This document shows positions 1-6,312 of a stretch of 13,297 nucleotides of DNA, piece after piece (positions within the stretch are counted from its first letter, which is position 1; each line of letters opens with the position of its first letter). The stretch is from Stephanodiscus triporus (taxonomy: Eukaryota; Bacillariophyta; Thalassiosirophyceae; Thalassiosirales; Thalassiosiraceae). The translations under genes were made by a program, and so were the position numbers. The stretch lies in NCBI GenBank assembly GCA_036939755.1, contig JALLAZ010000907.1:1-13297 (forward strand), read 5' to 3'. Below the pieces are notes generated by a model that was not told where the DNA came from, did no database searches, and saw nothing but the letters and a program-made list of their open reading frames with translations.

Positions 1-61
1 CGAGTACTTTCATCTGAAGAAATCGACCTAAGTGAACTTGACTAGGGTTAGATTGAACTTT

Positions 62-1260
62 TTTCGTGGCAAACATCCTTTTTCCTTCCATATTGGTATG
101 CAGTACTTTGGAATTTTTATCGGAAAACAGAACAAAGTGGGGGATCATTGGAATATCAGAATGATCAACGTAGTCTTAACAATATATTAATTATCATATG
201 AGACTGAGTACAACTACGAAAAGCATGAGCCAAGCTTGCTTGCATGTGCCCCTCTACCTCCAGTGAATACAACTCTGCTGGGGGATGAAGAGGAAGAATC
301 GACTGAGTTCAACCCTGAAGCTCATGTCATTTTTTTTCGGAAGACCTTAGAGTTTTATGGGATTGACTATAACACCTGGGTTCTCTGTCAATGTGCCGAT
401 AGCACTTCTGTGAACCTGAAGATTGCGATAGTAGACACCCACAACCGGCATATTTCGTGCAAGAATCACAACCTTGCAATTGCTGGTAAATCAGTGCTGG
501 ATGACGATGGTGAGCTCAAAGACCTCATTATGAAGATGCTTGTGGTGCACATGTTCAAAACTCTTGCAAGGTCAGTGCCAGTCTTTGGAACAAGGCTGCT
601 GCTGTGAATCTGAGGCTCACCAATGCGGCTGCAAACAAGAGTGAATCATCCACTCGTCAATGGCTAGGCGCAGCTATAACCATGAAGCAGCATGTCAATA
701 TCCAGCCGTTCTTGGTTGAGCAGGCAAAAGATAGGATTGGCAAGATGAGGGACCATCGGGAATTCATGGAGAAAAGGGGGTTATCACTACAAATATATGA
801 AAAACATCAGGGCTTGCTCCAAGAGTTTGCAAAAGCAAGGTCAATCACTTTTTCATTGCCAAATGATGTTGGACCTTCTCATTAACCAAGGTGGTCACAC
901 TGTGTTCGAGGATCTATGTTTGAAAAATGCAACCTCAACTTGACGTATTTGGCTCCTAAGAATGGGTTATCCACCGATGCTGACTTTGAGACAGGCATTG
1001 CCAAAATTCAAAGTGGAAATGGACTGACCATGATGCAGGCAGAGAAGCGTGCATGCGTGGCGTTCCAAAAAGAAGCAAATCTGAATCTGGGAAATGAGCC
1101 CGACGACATGACAGTGGACAGTGACGAAGAGGACTTCTTCCTGAGGGAGTTTGAGAAAGCTTAAAAACAAATGACAAAAGAATCCAGTGGTGAGAGTGAC
1201 TATATCAACTGAACCTTCATCACTGGGAGTGCAGCTGTTGTGGAAAGTCTTTGGAGTATG
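62..1260 (+). pseudogene. Decayed hAT-like transposase
   Basis: Relic of a DNA-transposon transposase of the hAT/zinc-finger-BED type. Frame 2 from about 62 to 600 carries a core I recognise from this family: a stretch resembling HYFGIF (about 101-115), then LLACAPL (about 233-253), then a W..C.CADSTSVN..IA block and an ISCKNHNLAI block (about 380-485), matching the usual DNxS.N..IA and GC.SHRFNLA motifs. Near 570-605 the reading shifts to frame 1, where the Arg-Gln-Trp and FE.GI.KIQ blocks follow (about 604-1160). The C-terminal dimerisation signature FITGSAAVVESLWSM is readable at about 1216-1260. Stops at 188-190, 885, 1162, 1210 and 1261 and the frameshift show that it is dead. No terminal inverted repeats or target duplication were found, and the 5' end may lie outside the window. 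Family call fairly sure; exact borders not. Confidence 0.6.
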
Positions 1261-1638
1261 TAACAGAAGGAGGAACAGAATAAGAAGGCATTCAAGCATG
1301 CAACGATTTGGTATGCATGAGAGAAGTCTAAGGAAGGCGGAATGTCAGCTGGATCTGTTGTAACACATGTCAACAAAGAGTCCAACGTGAATTTGAGTAG
1401 GAGATCGGTTGCACGATTCGTGCAAGAGGGTAAAATAGGCAACTCACCACAGAAACGGGGTCCGAAGGGTGACATTCTCCAGCACCACTACCGGAACCTT
1501 TGTAAAGCGGTTGAAAGTTTTGTCACCATCCAAAATATTAATGGCACCATCCAAGAGTGTTCATACAAGAAGATTGACTTTTATTCTATGTGCATCGGCT
1601 CAGCACGCCCGGGGACAAAAGGTGAGTTTTTGAAGTGA
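1261..1638 (+). pseudogene. Helix-turn-helix transposon fragment
   Basis: Frame 1 encodes a second transposon-type piece directly after the hAT C-terminus. It reads KAFKHATIWYA, stop, EKSKEGGMSAGSVV, then an 'R.SVARFVQEGKIG.SP.KRGPKG' block and an LCKAVESF..IQ.ING block. These resemble the N-terminal helix-turn-helix region of Tc1/mariner- or pogo-like transposases that are abundant in diatom genomes; that resemblance is from memory. The longest uninterrupted part starts at the ATG at 1342 and ends at the stop at 1636-1638, about 98 residues. Stops at 1261 and 1318 and the lack of a catalytic domain downstream make it a fragment. A GGTGAGT at 1621-1627 could be a former splice donor. The exact element family is unknown. 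Confidence 0.45.
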
Positions 1639-2043
1639 TTACTCGTGCTTTTTACTTCGCCGCTGCATCGAAAAGATGCGCACTGACCCCAGCTACTCAC
1701 CAATATCCTTTTTGCCGCGACCCTCCAAGTCCTCATCATGTTTCGGCATGAATTTGGACTGGACGGGCTCGGCGCCATCGCCGCCATGGTAACGTAGAGC
1801 TACGATAGAGAGAGGTAGGTACAATACTAGCGTGTTATTTTTACTTCACGCATAATATAATAGTAAATACGATACTTAGAAAAAACAGTTAAGTAAAAAA
1901 ATTAATACCTATGTAGTCACACCATCTGCGAAGCCTGGGACGGCTTCGGATGGTGGTCCTCTTTTTAAAACCATTCTACATAAATAGGAATCAGTATTAA
2001 AATTAAACGAACGTTGCTATTACAGTTTGAATTAGTAAACTGA
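1639..2043. other. AT-rich non-coding stretch between transposon pieces
   Basis: No coding frame is supported here. The stretch holds several small inverted repeats: GCATC/GATGC around a GAAAA loop at 1665-1679, CGTAG/CTACG at about 1793-1804, and the larger hairpin at 1920-1955. From about 1800 on it is AT-rich with runs of A and T. It probably represents transposon non-coding ends or simple intergenic DNA. Confidence 0.5.
1920..1955. repeat. Imperfect hairpin
   Basis: CACCATC and CGAAGCC on the left arm, separated by a 2-nt TG bulge, pair with GGCTTCG and GATGGTG on the right arm around a 6-nt loop, TGGGAC. The paired arms total 14 bp. It is GC-rich within an AT-rich surround, so it stands out. 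It could be a subterminal inverted repeat of a transposon. No terminator function is claimed. Confidence 0.55.
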
Positions 2044-2517
2044 AATAAGTTTCCTGTCAAAAGTCATGTTTATACGGCAGAGCTTGACATTGATAACTTG
2101 AAGTTTGCTCTTTCCAGTTTAATTGAATACTTGAACGGGTTTGTGATGCTTGCTCATCACACTTTACCTCTACACATATGTACTGACATTCACCGGCAAG
2201 GATTCAATGTTGGCATCATGCCACTTGTGGATACAGGCTTCACTTTCTTTAATTCAATTTGTCAACATATTAAGACTGCATTCATAGCAGGGGACAGGTT
2301 ATCTACTCTTAGGCAGAAGGTGGATTATTATTTGAAGATGGCAAATACTTAGCAGAATGAGACTGCCAAAGTGTTCCTCTCTCTGAATCATGACACAATA
2401 ACAGCACTGTTTGACAACAAAGGGACAACCAGCTCAACACCCCCAGCAATTGATGTACCAACCGATACAACGATCGCACACCTCATAGAATCGACATGTT
2501 ATCACCGTGCCATTTGA
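2044..2517 (+). pseudogene. Broken open frame, family not recognised
   Basis: Frame 1 is open from the stop at 2041-2043 to 2515-2517 except for one TAG at 2350-2352. Composition looks protein-coding: a hydrophobic/His segment (FVMLAHHTLPLHICTD, about 2140-2190), then HRQGFNVG, then a basic heptad-like tract (DRLSTLRQKVDYYLKMA, about 2294-2343). The reading continues in the same frame for 54 codons after the TAG, which suggests one nonsense change in a former gene, or an unrecognised intron. There is no good ATG start: the first in-frame ATG is internal. Given the neighbours it is probably another mobile-element fragment, but I cannot name it. Confidence 0.3.
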
Positions 2518-2977
2518 TGATGGGGATGATGTAGAGACTGCTAAAATGGGCATGTTTTAGGTAAGTGTGCATACGACGATAACTCAGGGGGGTGATGAGG
2601 ACAATGCGGGGACCAACGACAACTTATGTTTAAGTCCCTTTCGGTGACTACGCCGCTGCCCTTAATTGTAACGTAGATACCAAAGTTTAATAACTCAGTA
2701 GTAATCTGATAATTGAAGGTGGCCTTACAGATTAACTCTTACACATTCTATGCACGACACCCCTCCTATGTCGAAAGGAGGATTTTGCAGCGTACTAAGC
2801 AGCATTATCAGTTAGGATCGGGGCCACACAGTTTGTATGCAAAGATCCAGAAGGACAACGACGAGAGTGAAATGTGGCATGAGAGGCAACAGAGACTTTT
2901 TCGTTGCCATGAAAGCAAGAAAAGACTTACGGCCATGTTGAAGCAGTGCTCCTAGTTTTCCTTATTCTTCTCCACAC
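2518..2977. other. Spacer with one short unassigned frame
   Basis: The first part (2518-2712) has many stops in all forward frames and no recognised feature. A frame from 2713 to the TAG at 2953-2955 reads about 80 residues, rich in His, Arg, Gln and Lys, including HPSYVERRILQRTKQHYQLG. It lacks an ATG at its beginning (it opens on TTG) and matches nothing I recognise. It ends 22 bp from the stop codon of the convergent minus-strand gene, so it may overlap that gene's 3' UTR. Treated as unproven. Confidence 0.3.
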
Positions 2978-5856
2978 TTAAGCCATTTTCAACCATTTTT
3001 CACTCTGACCAAAGTACTTCACAAACTCTTCATCGTTTTTGCGGGTGCTTTTGATGTGCCCAAGGGGTAAATACAGGCTAACGAACTGTCCCAACATTTT
3101 GAAAGGCTTGCCTGAGCTATGCACCCTCACAATGTTATAGAAGTCATCTTGTTCTTCATTCAACCTATGCTCTAATGTTTCATCGCCCTCTACAACCACC
3201 TTAAAGACATGGCTGTCCAGATCATGCCTCATCAGCTTATCCAATAGATCTTTGTTTGATCCATCCACGGACAATTCAACTTGAGATCGAGCGTTGGTCG
3301 AGTAAAATAGCAAAAAGATTGACGAGAGGTCGTCGAATGAAACCGATGGCCCGCATCGCAGAAGAGTGCGAAGACCCTCGAGGATCGGAGGCCGCTGGAG
3401 TCCCCAAAGGACCGTCCTCCCAGTGCCAAATCCCCCCTTTGGATTTTCCTCCGTCGCATCGCACAAGTAGCGAACGAGCTCCACGCAGTATCCTCGGGTG
3501 GTGACATCGACGATGTCCGACAGCCACTCCCTCGCGTGCACGGGGCAGCTCGTTCCGTCCAAGTCCTCCAGCGTGCGCGACCTCAGGTACTCGTCTCGAT
3601 AGCGCGCGCCGTAGGACGGCGTCGAGCTCGGGATGATGACGGGGAACTGGGTATACTCCCCCATCCTCTTGCGGGGGGGGAACTCGCCGAAGCATTCCGC
3701 ATCCTGCGGCCGGGCCTGGCACGTCATGGCCGGCGGGGCGTCGGGGGCGTCCGTGGAGCCGATCGTGGTCACTACGAGCGACGTTTTCTCGAACAGGGAC
3801 CTGCCGAGCTCGAGGACTTGCGCCCGCCTGGCGTTGACCGCGAGCGAGATCGGCTGGTGACGATTGAGCCACCTGGACAGGTCCACGACCGCCGCGCCGA
3901 GCCTGCCCTCCCCGACCGCCGCCGCCGCCGAGGCGTCCGCGGGGAGGAAATTCGTGACGTCGACCACCACCTTCCGCCAGTATTCGTTCATCTCGTCGTT
4001 CTCCAGCGACGGCAGGGCCGGACCGACCCTATAATACGCGTCCTTCCGCCCGTGTTTCGCGTACCCTCCTCCCTCCTCCTCCCCCCCCCCGCCGCCGTCG
4101 ACAAGCGAGGCCGTGGCCGGGGTGGGGGGGGGGGACGACGTGCCGCCGTGTCCGTCGAAGACCCCGTCGCAGGTCCCCCTCCTCAACGCGTCCACGGGAC
4201 TCGTCACGTGCTCCACGTCGTCGAACATCGACTCGACGTCGGACAGATGCACGCACTCGGGCACGACCAGATGACGTAAAGCGGTGCACTGCCCCGCGGA
4301 CTCGATCGACGCGGACGTGCGTATCGCGTCACGCACCGTCGCGGTCCATTCCGTGGTAAGCAGGGTATTCGGGCCGCCCGTGGACGAGATCGTGTCGGGA
4401 TACGTCGACATGATCGATTTCGCGAGGTCCCGCGAGCACGTCGTGTACAGCGTACCCGCCCTCCCCGCGCACCTCGACGTGATGTGTATTATGTCCTCGA
4501 GCTGACAGGAGAGGTACGTGACCATCCCGGCGTCGATCCCCTCCTCGACCATCAGATCGACTAGGAGCTCCGTCCAGCGATACGGATGCTGGGTCGTGTG
4601 GGATCTGCATAGGACCGCGCAGGGCACGCCCAGTTCCAAACTACGAAGAGTCTTGCGGAATAGGTCGAGGAAGTTCGAAAAGTTACTCACGCTGATAATA
4701 ATGCGGAGATTTTTTTCCATTTCGTCGAGAGAGACGGGGCACCGTGAGCGCGGCGGCGGGGGGCGAGGGCGACGAACGACGGGATCCGTACCCCGACTCA
4801 CCAAGAAACGAATATCGGCCTCCGGTCGACGTCGACCCTCCCTACCCTCTCGTCGTCGAATAGCAGGTCGTTCATCTTCCTCTCCGCCGAATTGGCCATG
4901 ATGCACTCCTCGAGTTCCGTGACGCCGTCCTGCTTCGAGTAGTCGAGGCACTGGTTCCCGATCAACAACCCCGCGTACTCGTCGAGGAACTTCCGTTCGA
5001 TGCGACGGACCTCCGGTCGTAGGTCGGCGTACGTCGAACGATAATTCAGGACGTGGTCCAGGAGGGAATCGACCTGATCGGGGGTGGCGTGGTACTGGTG
5101 ACCGTTGGGCCGATCGAGGGCATCCTTCGTTATCCTTTTTTTGATGATGCCATGCACGTGAAATAAAAAAAAAGCGTGTTATTTCTCTCAAACGTTTCGA
5201 GAATAAATAAATAATATCGATAGCTTTAACCGTGTATGATGGGATTCGCGACAATTAGTCTGCGTTTTTCTCCTCTCTTACCGCAGGTAAGAGGGCGGGG
5301 CGAGCAGCCTCTCTCCGTTGAGGATGGAACAAACCTTTTCGTATGTGTATGTTATATATATCGGGAGTAAAAGTAACAGGCACAAAACAGAAAGGGGCAA
5401 ATCGGAGGGGTGAATAACGACACGTGCCCCATGTCATCAAACATCGGGGGAATGATATACATGCAAATCGACAATGCGCCGGGGACTCACCGGCTTATCG
5501 TACCACGACCGGCAGTCGAACGCGTCCAAATAAGTTATCGCATCCATTCGCAATTTGTCCCTGTCCGCGCTCGGCACGCCCTCGAAGCACGAGACGTACT
5601 CGGAGGATGCGAAATTGTACCCGCGACGGGCCACGGTCGTCGTAGTCGTCGTAGTCGTTTTCGTGTCGACGCCCATCATCGACCGGCGGGGGCCGGAGGA
5701 GGAGGCCGCCGCGCGAGTAAGGACGGATGGACCGGAGGAGGAGGAGGAGGAGGAGGCGAACACGACGACGGGGAGGAGGGACGAGGCTCGACGACGAGCA
5801 CGACTTGTCGCCGCGGAGGAGGCGACTAGTCGGGAGATGGAGGGGACGTTGCTCAT
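2978..5856 (-). CDS. Divergent aldehyde dehydrogenase-superfamily protein (P5C dehydrogenase-like)
   Basis: Three exons read on the minus strand: 5856-5491, 5124-4802, 4691-2978; together 2403 nt, 800 aa plus TAA. The ATG at 5856 opens an Arg/Ser/Ala-rich presequence (residues 1-60), probably mitochondrial. Residues 224-290 carry the NAD-binding start of ALDHs (FVSCVSNF, then LELGVPCAVLCRS); 331-340 ISSTGGPN matches the E-T/L/C-G-G block; 359-372 IESAGQCTALRHLVV matches the active-site cysteine block, closest to PutA/ALDH4 P5C dehydrogenases, which oxidise glutamate semialdehyde to glutamate. Oddities: the catalytic Glu position is Ser333, the KPSE Lys is replaced (Cys258), and GQxC is one residue short. 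Residues 411-440 are a Gly/Glu low-complexity insert. The ~350-residue C-terminal part (about 450-800, with GLQRPPILEG and FVSLYLPLGHIKST) matches no ALDH region I know. LuxC-like or CoA-acylating ALDHs, which also lack the Glu, are alternatives. Family confident, activity not. Confidence 0.72.
4066..4134. repeat. Homopolymer-rich low-complexity tract in the ALDH-like gene
   Basis: CCT-type repeats lead into a run of ten C (4081-4090), and a run of eleven G follows at 4124-4134. On the minus strand this encodes a Pro/Ser-rich then Gly/Glu-rich insert (about residues 411-440) between the cysteine block and the C-terminal extension. Frames on both sides agree, so the run lengths as given keep the gene open, but such runs are prone to slippage and sequencing error. 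Confidence 0.7.
4692..4801 (-). other. Intron 2 of the ALDH-like gene
   Basis: Donor GTGAGT reads from 4801 down after a phase-2 junction. The acceptor is the AG of TTATCAG ending at 4692, the first AG downstream of the donor region. Length 110 nt, with a pyrimidine-rich GTCTCTCTC tract. Splicing makes a TGC codon (Cys230) and fuses RRPIFVSC to VSNFSNFLDLF, restoring the ALDH-type 'V-S-N-F' entry. The first bases of exon 3 are CGTGAGT, a donor-like sequence immediately after the acceptor. Confidence 0.75.
5125..5490 (-). other. Intron 1 of the ALDH-like gene
   Basis: Donor GTGAGT reads from 5490 down, right after codon 122 (phase 0). The acceptor is the AG at 5126-5125, giving YDKP joined to DALDRPNGHQ. 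An AG ten bases earlier would put exon 2 into a frame that does not continue the ALDH-like sequence, so I chose the second. Length 366 nt, AT-richer than the exons. Not confirmed by transcript data. Confidence 0.65.
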
Positions 5857-5897
5857 CGTTTGATCTGGTCTATGGGCAAGGACCCGATGTGCGGTGC

Positions 5898-5907
5898 TTT
5901 TTTTATA
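5898..5907 (-). promoter_or_regulatory. TATA-like box upstream of the ALDH-like gene
   Basis: Reads TATAAAAAAA on the minus strand, 42-51 nt upstream of the ATG at 5856. If used at a usual TATA distance, it would give a 5' UTR of roughly 10-25 nt. Supported by position and sequence only. Confidence 0.35.
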
Positions 5908-6039
5908 TTCCGCTGTAGCTCGCGGGGTCCGCGGTGTGTTATTCTCGGTGTGTTTTCCGTCCGTTGTTGTTTTGGCGTCGTCGCTCGGATAATATCGGGT
6001 GTTATGTTGTTGTGTTGTTGTTCGGTGTTCGCTTCGTGA

Positions 6040-6045
6040 CACGTG
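6040..6045. promoter_or_regulatory. CACGTG palindrome (E-box/G-box)
   Basis: A perfect CACGTG in the context TGACACGTGATC lies near the middle of the divergent promoter. CACGTG is the established core site for bHLH and some bZIP factors in eukaryotes. A regulatory role here is inferred. Confidence 0.4.
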
Positions 6046-6058
6046 ATCGCCAGGATTT

Positions 6059-6066
6059 CTCGCGAG
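6059..6066. promoter_or_regulatory. CTCGCGAG palindrome
   Basis: An 8-bp palindrome 14 bp from the CACGTG, near the exact midpoint (about 6058) of the two start codons. A TCTCGCGAGA motif is known from animal bidirectional promoters. The match here is TTCTCGCGAGTA, so the core is shared. Any function in algae is unknown to me. Confidence 0.3.
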
Positions 6067-6234
6067 TACCGTACCTTACGATACGATACTACCATACGAG
6101 AGAGGCGAGCCCCGCCGCCAAAAATATTCGGGCGCACGGACAGACGGCATTTCCGTCGGTACGATATTACGATATTACTTATCGAGCCGACGCCGACGTC
6201 CGCCGGCGCGTCGCTCGTCCGAGAGAGGGTGGGC

Positions 6235-6312
6235 ATGGCGGCGGATAACGGATTACGAACATGGCATCGCGAAGATTTCTCCTGTCGCCGTGGTGGTCGA
6301 CGGCGGTGCTGA
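6235..6312 (+). other. Upstream ATG/uORF overlapping the monooxygenase start
   Basis: An ATG at 6235 in the context GGGCATGGCG opens a 25-codon frame ending at 6310-6312. It overlaps the main start at 6261 out of frame by 52 nt. If transcribed, it could lower initiation at the main ATG. It may instead lie upstream of the transcription start and be irrelevant. Confidence 0.3.

Larger units (their letters stand above)
5857..6260. promoter_or_regulatory. Shared divergent promoter region
   Basis: The 404 bp between the two start codons (5856 minus, 6261 plus) is the only upstream DNA available to both genes and presumably holds both promoters. Visible elements are a TATA-like tract for the minus gene, a CACGTG palindrome, a CTCGCGAG palindrome, GTTGTT/TGTTG repeats (about 5955-6025), and two short tandem repeats: ACGATACGATAC (about 6078-6090) and CGATATTACGATATTAC (about 6162-6178). 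Transcription starts are not defined by the sequence. Confidence 0.6.

Noticed and set aside
1920..1955. Hairpin read as a bacterial rho-independent terminator
   Set aside because: The surrounding sequence is eukaryotic, there is no intact gene upstream, and the stem has a bulge; the T-run several bases later is not immediately adjacent.
3536..4279. 247-codon plus-strand frame opposite ALDH-like exon 3
   Set aside because: Shadow of a GC-rich coding strand; Arg/Pro-rich translation without family resemblance.
5127..5136. Alternative intron 1 acceptor ten bases upstream (AG after the A run)
   Set aside because: It would put exon 2 into the wrong frame relative to exon 1 and the ALDH-like continuation.
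4692..5254. Reading the minus-strand frame 2978-5254 as one continuous 758-codon gene
   Set aside because: Its first part (before 4691) translates to Arg/Pro-rich noise and the other frame at 5124-4802 has coding character. Splicing at GTGAGT/AG gives continuous ALDH motifs.
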